NCBI GenBank assembly: GCA_963969345.1
Contig: OZ017766.1
Span: 8,680,001 to 8,744,000, forward strand
Direction: 5' to 3'
Length of the DNA stretch: 64,000 nucleotides
Source of the DNA: Turbatrix aceti
Taxonomy: Eukaryota > Nematoda > Chromadorea > Rhabditida > Panagrolaimidae
The notes beneath the pieces are model-generated. The model saw nothing but the letters and a program-made list of their open reading frames with translations, did not search any database and was not told the origin of the DNA. Positions 13,016 to 25,438 of this stretch are shown piece by piece. The translations under genes and the position numbers were made by a program. The stretch's first letter is position 1. Each line of letters starts with the position of its first letter.

Positions 13016-14591
13016 CAGTAGCGCGCAAAAGTACAAGTGTGAACATTAATTTGTACCGTGCTCTGTTCAAACGTGTTGGTTGGGGCTCAAATTTTTTTTG
13101 GTAAACACCCTTGCGTCTAGCCTCAGCATTGCCAAGTTTCAGACAGATTCGTTAAAAAATGGATTTTTGCGATATCGATTTGTACAGTGCGCGCAAGCAA
13201 AAGTCCAAGTGTAAGGTGCGTTTTCTGAAGCGAAGAAGCATTTCTTGAAGTATGATGGCGTTTATTGCGTTTATATATAGTATTTTGTATGTTTTATTGA
13301 TTTGAAACGTATATTGCACGAGACATAGATTTTATCGGGAAAATGAAGATGACAAAAGGTCATTTCAAAGGTTTACTCCTCTAGGTTGGCTTCGAAGGCT
13401 CTGGACATCGGGAATTTAGTTTTATCCACCGTCCCAGTGCTTGAAGTGATAGCAGTAATTGTCTGCACAATTCATAAACGCAGCCAACCCTCTATCGTTA
13501 CAAACACGAACGATAAAAAGTTTTTTCTAATGTTGAGGTAGAACTTCGAGTTGGCTCAAGTTGATAAAAATGAAAATCGCAGGCAACGTGGATGTGATAA
13601 AATTAGCCCTGTGGTTCTAAGACAATGCCTACAAGTTGCCAAATACAAATGACAACCACTTTCCGCTTATCCACCTGTTTCCGCAAAGAACGGGACGATA
13701 AACCTGTAACTCCGATAAACCCCAACATTGTGGTAGATGACAATTGGTCGGAAGAAGGTGGTAAGATATGGTTTTTTACTTTGAAAACGATCAACGTACC
13801 ACTAAACACACAACAGAAACTGATTCACACTTTATTTATGGCTTCGGTAGAATTTTTGATAATGCTCAATTTTTCGATATTGACTTAAACTTGTGAAATA
13901 TTTTAGCGTCTTCCACTTCTGTGGGGAAAAACATGTCACTGAGGAGAAATGTTATCAATTATGTTTGGCAACTTGTAGGCATTGTTTTAGAACCACAGGA
14001 CTAATTTTATCACCTCCCCGTTGCCTGCAATTTTCATTTTTATCAACTTGAGCCAACTCGAAGTTCTACCTCAACATTAGAAAATTTTTTTTATTGTCCG
14101 TGTTTGTAACGACAGAGGGTTGGCTGTGTTTATAAATTGTGCAAACAGTTACTGCTATCATTGCAAGCACTGGGACGGTGGATAAAACTAAATTCCCGAT
14201 GTCCAGAGCCTTCGAAGCCAACCTAGAGGAGTAAACCTTTGAAATGACCTTTTGTCATCTTCATTTTCCCGATAAAATCTATGTCTCGTGCAATATACGT
14301 TTCAAATCAATAAAACATACAAAATACTATATATAAACGCAATAAACGCCATCATACTTCAAGAAATGCTTCTTCGCTTCAGAAAACGCACCTTACACTT
14401 GGACTTTTGCTTGCGCGCACTGTACAAATCGATATCGCAAAAATCCATTTTTTAACGAATCTGTCTGAAACTTGGCAATGCTGAGGCTAGACGCAAGGGT
14501 GTTTACCAAAAAAAATTTGAGCCCCAACCAACACGTTTGAACAGAGCACGGTACAAATTAATGTTCACACTTGTACTTTTGCGCGCTACTG
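13016..14591. mobile_element. Fold-back transposon with ~626-bp inverted arms, TA target duplication
   Basis: Left arm (13016 to about 13641) and right arm (about 13966 to 14591) are near-identical inverted copies separated by a unique spacer of ~325 bp. The outer ends are CAGTAGCGCGCAAAAGTACA and its complement, each next to a TA (13014-13015 and 14592-14593). Known: CAGT-type ends with a TA duplication are the signature of Tc1/mariner insertions. No ORF shows transposase motifs; the spacer's best ORFs are 87 aa (13625-13888, +) and 68 aa (-), neither recognisable. It is therefore a non-autonomous element, and likely fairly young because the arms differ little. Confidence 0.9.
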
Positions 14592-14593
14592 TA

Positions 14594-16318
14594 TGTAATT
14601 CAGAAACAAAAATTATTAATATAAATATATAAAATTCATTGGCAACAAACAAGCACGCTGATTATCATACATTCAACATTTTGAATTTTTTTATACTTGA
14701 AATGAACAAATTTGTGGGCTTTGTTCAAAGCCCCCCCCCAAGCCAGTCTTGAATCTGTATGTAATTACGATAGAAACTCGAAAAACTCGAAAACAAGGTT
14801 TGTTTAAAAAAAACAAAAAAAACGTATAGAAAGCATTTTTTTATTCAAACAAAAAAAAGTTAGTTATAAACGTTGCGGATTTGGATTTTTTGAGCAAATG
14901 ACCATCTCAAACAAAAAAATAACTGGTTGTTATACTGTAAACACGAACGACGTCAAACTGGCCCTGGGGAAATCTGGAGACTAAAGTTTTAAAAGAAAAG
15001 ATGAGAAAAGTTCGTAAACCCTTTCCCGCCCTAAAAAAATGTACTCTTGTACCCTTCATTTTTGAAGTTAAGTATGTATGTATGTACGCGTATGTGATAG
15101 ATATTTTACTACATAATTTTCGTCCTTAGGGCACTTCAGGGACAGATAGTATTACTATATTTTTAAATCACAAAAAAACTCCGGCTGGGTAATAAGAAAC
15201 TGGTAAGCATGCGAGACAAAGCCGTTTCTTTTTTTTGTTTTGCTTTATTTCAATGGAAACCGGAAGAAATAAGAAAACGAAGGACAAAAAAATAAAATTG
15301 AATGTTTTTCTTGTTTCCAGTCGTCTGTCAAAAAACGTGAAAAAGTTCACGCAGATCAGTGAGGATTATCTGAGAATAAAAGGGCAGTTAAAAAAAAGTG
15401 ATCAACGTTGATCTTCTATTTAAAAATGGTTAGTAAAAACGGATACTAATTATTTTTTTGTTTACGACAGACGTCAGTCTATGATTTTACGGATTATGTA
15501 GATCAAATAATTTTTTGAACAAACGTGTTACATATTTACATACAAAAAACAAACCTTTGTACGAACAAAAATAAATATGATATCGTTTTTTGTTGCTTGT
15601 GAATGAACAAGATCAAAGGGACCGTAAAATTTTGTTCACAGTTGTTTTTAAGGAAAAGAAAAAGAACTGACACGTAAAAAAGCACAAAAAACACTGTTAA
15701 CTTAAAAAAATTTGACAAAACCTTTTAAGGTTTTGAAAAAAAAAAAAAAAAAAAAAATTCCGTTCGGGACCAGCAACTTTTTCTAATCTCCAAAAAAAAA
15801 GTTTCACTGGCATTTTTTTCGCTTTTCAGTTTTTTGTTTATTTTTTTCCGGACCCCACAATTTTGGTTCCAAATGACGCATTTTATGACTCGTTAACAAA
15901 AAACTCTCTCTTTCTCTTTTTTAACGTTTGTTCGTTTACGTTTTTCGTTTTAGTACGTTGTTTTTTAAACAAAAATTGGTTTACGTCTGTTTCCCGTGTT
16001 TTTTTTAACACGACAACTGTTTATTGAATAAATAAATGATTTTTTCTTGCGTCACAAAATAAAACATTTCTCAATCTGAAGACAGAGAGCAAAAAAAAGG
16101 AAAAAGTATTTATCTATAAATTTTTTTACATACAAAAAGATAAATATTTAATTTCAGAGTACTGTATTTTTTTGTTCACAAAAAATGTTTAGAAAAATTT
16201 TGCAGATAGTAATTTTAATAATATTTGCAAATGATGGGGCACAATTATGCATGTATGTATGTATGTATGCGACCTCACATGGAGCAAATTGTTATTTATT
16301 ATATTTTTCCTGCAGCCC
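14594..16318. other. Intergenic, no gene seen
   Basis: A-rich and T-rich DNA with a long poly(A) near 15737-15756 and scattered CATA/GTAT microsatellite runs (for example 15068-15086, and 16251-16270 just before the next element). ORFs are Lys/Phe-rich and under 70 codons. Confidence 0.55.
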
Positions 16319-16326
16319 ATCGGAAG

Positions 16327-16715
16327 CAAGGCATAAAACCGGCCTAAAAATCAGGCCGCCGGCCGGCTTGCGGCCGGCCTAAATTTTCAGGCCGAAGCCG
16401 GCCGGCCGCGGCCGCGGCTTATTTTTAAAAAAAAATTTTCGTGCTTTATTTTAGGATTATTTTCGTAAAATTTGACCAAATTTAGAAAAAAAATTTTTTT
16501 GGAAACAACCTAATATTATGGAAAAATGCACAATAGTAGTAAAAAGTGAAAAAAAAAAGACGAATGAAGCACAAAAACGTCAGAAAATTGTACTTTTTTC
16601 GAAAAAAATCAACTTTCGAATATTTTTCCGGCTTTTCCCGGCTTTTTCGGCCGGCCTTGAATCGAAAAGCCGGCCCGCAGCCGGCCGCGGCCGGCCGGCC
16701 GGATTTTATGCCTTG
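16327..16715. mobile_element. GGCCGG-rich MITE with 8-bp target duplication (hAT type)
   Basis: A 389-bp element with inverted ends CAAGGCATAAAACCGGCC and GGCCGGATTTTATGCCTTG. Subterminal regions are packed with GGCCGGC repeats and flank an A/T-rich centre. It is bounded by an exact 8-bp direct repeat ATCGGAAG (16319-16326 and 16716-16723). Known: an 8-bp duplication with CA...TG ends is typical of hAT transposons. No transposase is encoded, so it is non-autonomous. The GGCCGG clusters make it the most GC-rich spot in the region. Confidence 0.88.
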
Positions 16716-16723
16716 ATCGGAAG

Positions 16724-19026
16724 TAGGTAGTTCACAAAGGTGAGGCATACAAAAGAGGAAGTTAGTATAATTAGCCCCTTCCGGACAAATCAGGGTCTTA
16801 CGATAAATTTTTTTTTAAACACAAACATACATACATACTCGTTTATGTGTGATAAAAATTTTTATTCCGGGAAAAATAAAAAAAGCGGAAATTCGAGAAA
16901 GTCAGCTAGGTGGTAGTACATGTACTTCCAAGAATTGGGACCTCATCAGAGACAAGAAAGCCTCATCAGAAGCGTTTAGAACTCAAACAAAAAAATTGTG
17001 TTGTAGAATACTGAAATGCCTTTTTTTCTTTTTTCTTGCCTCCCGGGTAAATCAATTTATCTTGATACAAAATATCACTGCACACAGACATTTTGGACGA
17101 GACTGAGACAAGATTTTCTAAAAAAAAAAAAATATGAGTCCCAGCTGCGCAGTCAATTTTCTTTCTTATCTCCCCAGACAGTTCGGAATCTTCATGGATA
17201 TGTTTTATGCATTTAATAACCCTTCTTGGATACATACTCCCAAAATGATGTCATTCAGCGCCAGAGAACATCTTATGGAACAAGTATTTATCCAGTTTGC
17301 AAGTTGAATTTGTTATTTATTTAGTAGCACATAAGTAAAAAAATTCTATCATTCACCAACCAGCATGTGCAATTCGACTCGAGACCACTGTCCAGTTGCA
17401 AAATTGATGTTAGATGTCTTAGAGGCCTATGTATGTGGTATACATAATTACCCGAGGGTATATTACGGTAAAAGGGGTTTTTTCGTTCATGAATGATAAA
17501 ACTGGAAAAACCAAAGAAAAACGCAAAACGCAAAACGCGATCATAGTCAAGTTTTTTTTTTGTTTTTAGAAATAAAAATAATAAAATACGGGGGAGTCGA
17601 GTCACGAAGCTCTTTTGCGAAAATAAAAGGATTGTGAATATAAATATTACAAAAGCTATGTACATTTGCAACACATTATGAATATTATGCATAAGATATT
17701 GGGGTTGTACTTTTTTTTAGAGCATTGCGTGCAATACAGGCTTAAAGTTCATTTTTTTGGGGTACTTTTTTTGCAGAAAATCGAAATATTATATGATACA
17801 TCAAAACATTGAAATTGGCACATTTTGGAAAATATGCATCCAAGAGATAAAAAAAGGCGCGTCATATCATGAAGGATTAAAAATAATTTTTTTGATGTGA
17901 AAAACAGTCAAAAAACAAAAAAAAATGAAAAGAAGCCGCGGCGACAGGCGCCACAGCGTCGGAAAATAAAACTACGAAAACTTGATGCAAAAACGCACGT
18001 AAAAATAAATTTGAAAAAAAGTATAAATTAGAAAGTTTCATGGTTGAGAAAGTTTTTTGAACGTGCCATTTAGCAAATATTATATAGTAAATTATACGGT
18101 ACATTCAGTTGAAAGACCAACCCAAAGTTCGAATCCAACTATCATCACCTGTGCGTGACCATTTTTAATTTAAAGGTAAAATACATATATTTATATAAAC
18201 TTTACCTTACCCATACAATTACGGTAACTACAATGTTAAGATAAGGATATAAAATTAAATTACACGTGGAACGCAGATGCCACATCATTTTGAATAAAAA
18301 AAACGTTCCACCTGCCAAAAAAACGCTCTACCACTTTTAAGACCCCCCAAGGGACACCATAAAACATTGGGTATAGCGTAAATGTGTAAATGTGTACATT
18401 CTTGAACACATTTTGTCACCCCCTGCGCTCATGTATACGCACGCGACACGCATTTGTAGTCTACAAAGTGGTTTTCCGTCAAAACATAAATAAATAATTT
18501 TCGTAGAGTAAAAAGTTTATCATTCCAGACAGGGATGGGATGGGATGTTTGATCCAAAAAAATATATAAATGTACGCGCGTTTGTTGAATGCTGATTTAT
18601 TAGTAAAAAATAAATATTACAAAAAATAAATAAATATTTATTTACTCGATATTAAATAGAAAATTTATATGTATCAATATTTATTTGAACAAGCAAAACA
18701 CAAATCACGACCTTTTCCAATTTTTTTTAGCCTCGAGGATAGGAAAAAAGAAAGGTCGATGACATTTTGCAAGATGACGCGTCCTGCAATAAATATGACG
18801 TCCTGCCATGGTCTTAAAAAACAAGGAAGTGGCCAATTTACTCCTCCCACCGGGGGTCTTTTCAAATAATTAACACGATAAAGAGGCTAGCAAACAAATT
18901 GAACCACTGCACAAAAAGAAGGAAAGGGGAAAAAAGTTGTTTTTTCCATGCCTCCAGGCAGTTTGACGACATACACACAGAGACAAAACGCATATCCGGA
19001 GATTTTTACGATGGAGTAAAAAACAC
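16724..19026. other. Intergenic, no gene seen
   Basis: No exon pair with consistent phase was found on either strand. An isolated RNA polymerase III B-box-like string near 18126 has no tRNA around it. Confidence 0.5.
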
Positions 19027-19034
19027 ATGGCAAC

Positions 19035-19492
19035 CAGGGAGGGGCGAACGTTCGTGTTCGTTCGCGTTCGTTCGCGAACAAATTCAAATTTTTGCGTTCG
19101 AGTTTGTTCGAGAACAGATTTTCTTTGTTCGAGTTTGTTCGCGAACAAAGATAAATTTTCCGAACAGATAAAACGAACAAAAATTTAGGTAAAATCAGTT
19201 TAACAGTGCCGAAATTGATGTTATTTTTCCAAAAAAAGAAAAATAGTGTCAACTGCCTTCGGAAATAAAAAGTGTAGGAACATTGTCACCAAAAACGTGA
19301 AAACGCATAGTACCGCAGTTTACGTTTTTATGCCCAGTTTGGACAAAATTTTGTATAAAATGTGCTAAAAATCTGTTCGTTGTTCGTTCGCGAACACTAA
19401 CAAAAATGTTCGCGTTAGTTTGATTTCTCAAACGAAATTTACAAAATGTTCGTGTTCGTTCGAGAAAAAAAACGGATGTTCGCCTATCTCTG
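19035..19492 (+). mobile_element. GTTCG/CGAAC-rich MITE, copy 1
   Basis: Imperfect inverted ends: CAGGGAGGGGCGAACG on the left and CGCCTATCTCTG on the right. The flanks ATGGCAAC (19027-19034) and GAGGCAAC (19493-19500) match at 6 of 8 positions, consistent with a decayed 8-bp hAT duplication. Internal blocks shared with other copies are GAACAGATAAAACGAACAAA, AATTGATGTTATTTTTCC, GTGTCAA(C/T)TGCCTT, GTCACCAAAAACGTGAAAAC and GCCCAGTTTGGACAAAAT. No ORF of note. Confidence 0.82.
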
Positions 19493-19500
19493 GAGGCAAC

Positions 19501-21291
19501 TGACGACTTACTTAGATACTTTGACGTGTTTTATTATTAAGATGCAGGGCCTCAAGCGAGACTGGGGGCCTAATGAACTCGACGACCTGGTACGTACGTA
19601 TTTATTCCTCCCTCCTTTCCTCCCTCGCAGGGATAATTATGTATACAACAAACACGCAATTTCAATTGTGCTCTTTTTGGTTGGTTGGCGTGGCGTGACG
19701 CGGACTTTGACCGAAGCGTTGTTAATAAGGCCAAGAGAAAAAAAATACATAACCTTTCGTCTGAGTTGAGCGAGTGCTCTAAAAATAAATAGCCTAAGGT
19801 CGACGAGGGTACTGTAGTTTATTTATTTTTGGAAAACAATAATAAAAATTATAATAAGAAAAGTCTGCCGGATTAATTTTTGCAAGAATAAATAATTTAT
19901 GTATGTTTTGGAAATAGGCTCGAAGCCAAAAATTAAAGAATGTTTGCGGACAATTTCAAATTTTCGTCAAAGACAATTTTTTTTTTCGGTTGTTTGCGTT
20001 TGTTCGTGTATACGATACATGCAAAATTTGTCGAACAGATCAAACGAACAAAATTGGGTTAGGTGAATCAAAATCAAAACAAAAAATTTAAAAAACTGCA
20101 CATTTTTTTTCAAATGGTAAAAAAACTGTTCGTTGTTCGTTTGCGAACATGATTAAAAACATGCGTGTTTGTTAAAACAAAAAAAAAATTTTTGATGCAG
20201 TCTAATCAAATTTTGATTCTGAAAACTTGTCAAAAAATTTTTGTTCTAAAAAATCCAAAAAAAAACAGAAAAACCGTAAACAAGACCGAAACCAAAACCA
20301 AAATTATGTATTTTTTAATTTATTTATATTCAAAAAACGAAAACAACACTTTTTTCCAGTTTTTTGTTGCTCAAAAATGTCAGAAAAAATTTTTTGTTTT
20401 AGAAAACCGAAAAAAAACCGATTTGGCTAAAAAATCGGTGTTAGTTCAAAAAAAACTGAACTTGTGATCTCACAACCGAGAAAATCCAACAAAAAATATG
20501 TATGATACTATTTTTGTTATCAACAGCCAAACTGACATGAGAAAATGTTACAATGTCTGTGGGAGAAAGATGAGCAACACATTCGGACTTCGGACTACTC
20601 GGCCCAAACTGCTGCTGCGTGACCAGAGTACGCATCACGCAGCAGCAACAGCAACAGCGCCCATCCTTCTGTCTTCGGCCTTCGGGGACAGACAGAAGAG
20701 TTTCTGAGTTCCTGTGCATAAATTTGGATAATGGCAAACGAATTGAAGACATTTTTTTTTTCCTTTTTTTTCCTCTGAGAAATCAGAAATGATATTCGCG
20801 AGTGACAGACTGGGGCAAATACGGTTACTGTGGGTGCAATTAAAAAAATTGAACTCTAATTTTTTTTTGGTCTGACGGTAAATTTTGTGTTTTGACAGCT
20901 GCAATTGTCAGAACACAATTTTCATACATAAATAAACGCGGAATAGAAATTGAAAATTTTAAACTGAAAATTTGGTAAATAAACATTTTGTTGGGCAACA
21001 AAGATCTTCCTGGTTAAAAATATTAAAATGAGCTCAAAGATGTCTGGTTTAATAGATACGCGTCCATGGAAGAGACCGATAACGAAAACAAACACACTTA
21101 AATTCAATAATAATTATAATTAGGAATAAATGTTAGTCTACCACTCCTATAAGTGGTGGGTGAACGAACAGAACAGAAATTCTGGCTACCAGAAGGATTA
21201 AAATTTCAGTCAGTTAGTAGGTATCGTATGTCAAAAACCATCATGACGCATGGTCGGCAGATGAGTAAAAAAAATTTAAAAAAAAAACATG
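19501..21291. other. Intergenic; includes a MITE fragment at about 19940-20180
   Basis: At about 19940-20180 a fragment of the GTTCG family is visible (GAACAGATCAAACGAACAAA, CTGTTCGTTGTTCGTTTGCG). A GC-richer patch at 20580-20710 has a CAGCAGCAACAGCAACAGC run but no credible exon. The rest is homopolymer-rich. Confidence 0.5.
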
Positions 21292-22360
21292 CATCACAGC
21301 AAAGGCGTTTTTTTTGCAAGTAAGATGTAAAAGCGTACTCGTACTACGTGCGCGCCTTTCTAGTATCTCCTAGACCACTCATAGACACTTCTAGCGTTTG
21401 TAGGCAATGGGACTGTGTTTGTAAGCATTTTTAGGTTACTTGTGAGCATATCTGTGTTTGCAAGCGTTTAAAAAAACGACGAATCGCCGGCTCGCGTTTG
21501 CTTTATAATCCCGATTCCCTTACCCTCGCATCAGTCGTTTGTCGGTTAAAAAAACAATATTTATCATAAGTGAGCAAAAAAACACGTAAAAAACAAAAAA
21601 AAAAAACAAATAAATAAAAAAAGAAATAAAATATTTTGTCTTCGTCGTCAGTCGTACTTTTGAAGACGTCAATGGTGCCGAAACAAATTGTTTGAACTGA
21701 TGATGTGGTCTGATGACGTTGATGTTGTCAACTCGAAGCCAATGATTTCAGGTTTATGCCTGAAAATCATAAAAATGAGGAAAATCCATCATAGCACGCG
21801 CGACAGATACTTTCGTGCTTTCACCCCAAAAACTCACCAAAGTTGATGCCGGTTGTCGACTAGTTAGTCCAGTAGAGCAGCTGTTTGTTGCCGATTAGGA
21901 TTTGACCGTAGAAAGTAGAAAAATACGACGAAAAATGGACGAAACAACAAAAAACGACGTAAAGTCATCAAAACGACGAAAAAAACAAAGTTGCGTGAAT
22001 CGCAGAAAAATCGATGTCAAACAGTGTTTTCGAGCGTCGGAACGCTGATTGCGAGTTTTTATAAGTACTTGGAAGCACATTTATGGCGTCAAAGTCGGTG
22101 ACAGGCAAAACCTAAGCGTTTGTATTCACTTTCAGGCTCAAAAGCGTGTTTACAAGTTTTTTTAGTTACTTGAAAGCAGTTGCATTGCATTGCAAGTTTG
22201 TTGCAATCGCGTTTTTGCCAAAACGCGATATCTATAAGTGTTTGCGTTCACCTTCAAGCGCGAGACGGCGTTTGTAAGCTTTTGCATGTACCGGGAAGCA
22301 AAAATTGGTACTTGTACGCTTTTACATCTTACTTGCAAAAAAAACGCCTTTGCTGTGATG
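21292..22360. mobile_element. Element with perfect ~46-bp terminal inverted repeats
   Basis: The left end starts CATCACAGCAAAGGCGTTTT and continues through an 8-T run, GCAAGTAAGATGTAAAAGCG and TAC (about 21292-21337). The right end (about 22315-22360) is its exact reverse complement. Inside each end are diverged repeats of GCGTTTGTAAGC and TTACTTG(T/A)(G/A)AGC, so the element is partly self-complementary. No transposase-like ORF is present and no clear target duplication was found. Inference: a non-autonomous DNA transposon, 1,069 bp long. Confidence 0.82.
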
Positions 22361-25060
22361 TCTACAAAGTCCGGATTTTTGACTTTTTTTGGCATCAGTG
22401 ATTAGGGAAGTGCGTCGAATGATCCACCAACACGCATGCAATTGTCTGGTTCCGTGGCGTGTTTTTAAGGACTTAGTATGTAAAAAAATCTGGCACTTTT
22501 CCTGGTCACGCGACAGATTTGTTGCCCATTACACTGAACTTCTAAAATTTAGATTTTTTAAATTTCCTTTTTTTTGTATTTTTTTTTAAATTTAGTTTTT
22601 TTTAATAGGAGAATCAAAAAGGGAAAAACGTTTGCGTTTGTGTACAAAAAAAAATTAAATTTAGATTTTTTTTTGTTTAAAAAATTTTAAATTTGCTTGC
22701 TTGTGTTCGTTTGCGTAAAAAAAAGAACAAAATAAACTACAAAATTCAAATTTATTCAAAACAATGTGGCAAAAAAATCGACGGCATTTTGCAAAAAAAC
22801 TCAATTTCAACCAAAAAAACCTAAAAAAGTTGAAATTCGGAGAAAAAAATACCGTAACAGAGCGAAAAAATTGTTTTTCTAAATTAGGTTTTTTTCTAAT
22901 TACAAAAAAAAATTTAAAAAAAACTGGAAGACAAAAAAATTAAAAAATTAGGTCAGATAGCCCAATTTACATTTTTTTAACAAAATGACGTATTTTTGTC
23001 CAAAAAATGAATCTGTCAACATTCTTCAAAAACTTTTGATAGATCATTTAGTAAGTAACGTAAAAAGTAACCATTCATGAGAAAAATACCGTAATTTATT
23101 TTTTTATGTAACGTTGACAAAATTGACAAAAAAAACTTTTACATCACTAAAAAAACATTCATTCATCCACGCGTAAGATTTCTCCGAACTCTCCAGCATC
23201 CTACAGAAACCATGAAACCGTGTTATTAGCCCCCGGAACACCAAAACATCGTCGTGCTACAACTGAGCCTCGCTCAGACGCAAAAACCCACATCCAAGTG
23301 GGCTAATCAAAGACATTTCCGCAGACCGGCTTATCAGACCCCACACATGACCTACATTTTTTTAATTTCCCGCCGGGTACTCGGAAGTTTCTTACGTCAT
23401 GAAACGATGACATTTTGTTTGCAAAAAAATAAATATCTGTAAAACAAATGCAAAAACGACATATGTTTTTGAATCCCGGAAAAAAAGTTTAAAAAATATG
23501 TATGGAAAGAACTATGTTTTTCGAACCTTCCAAAAAAGATAGACATAAATGAACAATGAACAGAAAAATAACTTTTATGTCAGAAAAAGCTTCTGACAAA
23601 AAACGTGTTATAAAGAAGTAATTGAGTAAGAAGAACACAAAGAAGGCGACGTCTGCCATAACAAAAGCCTCTTAAAAAACAGAGACCACTGTAAATGGCG
23701 GAAGTTGTGCGCCATTTATATTTATAAAAAAACCGCACGCATGATCAAAAAGTTTGATTCCTGAAATGTTCCCTGAACAGTTCAGATGAACCCAATAAAT
23801 TCCGAAAACTCCACGGTTCTATGAGATATCGAATTTTCGTAAAACGCGCGGGTGTTTTTCGCAGACTGGAGCCCGGCGCTTTTTTCATCATCGAACTCGA
23901 ACAGAAGCATCTCATTGGCATTCTACAGAAGTTGGGGTAAAATTGAGGGAGGATGACGTTTCTTGGAAACTTGGCGGATGCGTGGCTGTTGAAAAAAAAA
24001 ACAGATAGATAGATAAAAAAATTTGAACGATAGACGTTTCTAGAATTTTTTACGATTCTTCGTTGGTTTCATAAAAAAAGTACACTGGTAGATACATAAA
24101 AAAATAATAATGACCGACCGACTGAAAAAGTCTTGATGAAGTCCCGACAAATGACGACTGACTTATAAGTTCTTGCCAACAACAAAAAAGTAAATGCAAC
24201 AAACAAAAATAGATACATTGTATACATAACTCGTTTTGTATTCGGAGTAATACATATTTAGTATTGCCAAGACTGTGCCAAGATAAATGACAGCATCCAA
24301 GGATTCATTTGGTTTCATTGTGCCCAGATGACGCTTCGTAAGCTTCTTTTTTTTTGTGGTGAAACCCTTCTAAATGACGGATAAAAACTTCAGGTGCATC
24401 CAAGCAGGGTTGATAATTTTTTATTTTTGAACAAAAAAATTTATTTCCTTATTTTCAAATAATTTTTTTATTATTATAAATTTTTTTTTCGTATTAATTT
24501 TTTTTTTGAAAAAAAACTGTTCACTTGGTTTCCGTTTTTGCTTTTTTAAATTTTCGTAAAAATTTCACTCATGATCGTAGCTTTCAAACTGTTCCCGAAA
24601 TTGACAAAAATCAATCAATTTTTTCTCTTCTTTTAAATTAAAAAATTTTTTTTATACTATTTAAAAATTTTTAGTTTAAAAAAAATTTTTTTTTTATATA
24701 AAAATTTTTAGTTTTTTTTTTTTTTAAATTTAAAAAAAATTTTAATTTATGTCATAAAATTTTTTTTTTTTCATTTTTAAAATTTTTTTCAATTCTTTAT
24801 TTTCTTTTTTTTAATCAAAATTTTTTGCTGGCTCCGCCCCTTCCATTTTTAAATTGTTTTGCTTGATTTTCTCCCGCTTCGGAGCGGAGCGATTTCGGGA
24901 ACAAAAAACAACCCTGACAAATTCAAGGATTTTCAAAGAACCGAAGCAGAGAGTAAAGTTTGTCTGCCTCCGGGGGATAACTTAATTTATACATTCGACA
25001 ATAAAAACTCAAATTCAAAAAAAATATCTAACAATCACAACTGACAATTTCTTTTGCCCA
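22361..25060. other. Intergenic, no gene supported
   Basis: Mostly long A/T runs, extreme at 24410-24830. One 39-codon ORF at 23821-23940 has protein-like composition (starts MRYRIFVKRAG) but no partner exon. Nothing else is supported. Confidence 0.5.
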
Positions 25061-25080
25061 AAAAAAACTACGGTATACTG

Positions 25081-25182
25081 TAAGTCACGTATGGTTTACG
25101 TCATGTCATGTAAGTCACGTATGGTTTACGTCATGTTTTTCTTGACACAACATGGTTTACGTCATGTCAAGAAAAAAAAAAC
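25081..25182 (+). repeat. 30-bp tandem repeat and adjoining hairpin
   Basis: A 30-bp unit starting TAAGTCACGTATGGTTTACG occurs almost twice (25081-25135). A third partial copy (ATGGTTTACGTCATGTCA) begins at about 25152. The flanking TTTTTCTTGACA and TGTCAAGAAAAA are inverted copies that could form a hairpin (about 25136-25182). Confidence 0.75.
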
Positions 25183-25438
25183 AAGACAACGTGTCCAAAA
25201 TGATAAAAGAGAACGAACGCTGTGCTGCACGCTTCCTGGTTCATCAACGACGACTCAAGTCTAGAATGGCCTCAAACATCACTCAATTGAATGTGATTAG
25301 CCCTAAAGGAAGAGCAGAGTCATCACGTAATATGTGTTTTTTTGCATGCTCACAGTTTTTTTTGCTTGTTCCAGTGGGATGCTTCCTGGAATTATTGTTG
25401 CAGCCAAACTAATGAGCCAATCAATCTATGGAAACAGG
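25164..25438 (+). CDS. Doubtful two-exon gene fragment, unknown protein
   Basis: Exon A from an ATG at 25164 to 25333 and exon B 25375-25438 join in frame across a 41-nt GT...TTCCAG intron. Exon A reads MSRKKKQDNVSKMIKENERC then a basic segment ending KGRAESSRN; exon B reads GMLPGIIVAAKLMSQSIYGN. A donor-like GGTAAATG follows at 25439. I see no later exon before the antisense kinase gene, and the start lies in a repeat. The composition is more protein-like than the neighbouring A/T DNA, but the model could be chance or a gene relic. No family recognised. Confidence 0.22.

Noticed and set aside
13625..13888. 87-aa ORF inside the fold-back element as a transposase
   Set aside because: No DDE/DDD spacing, helix-turn-helix or other Tc1/mariner motif is visible, and the ORF is far too short.
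18125..18140. tRNA B-box-like GTTCGAATCC
   Set aside because: No A box, acceptor stem or anticodon arm around it.
19548..19596. Short ORF MQGLKRDWGPNELDDL followed by a GTACGT donor, as a first exon
   Set aside because: Composition is protein-like, but no second exon in the right phase was found; it lies next to a MITE and may be chance.
20441..20752. 103-aa minus-strand ORF with a Cys run
   Set aside because: The Cys run is the antisense of a CAGCAG/GCAACA simple repeat; no exon partners.
23821..23940. 39-codon ORF (MRYRIFVKRAG...LIGILQKLG)
   Set aside because: It looks coding by composition, but there is no partner exon, homology or context. Could be a gene relic.
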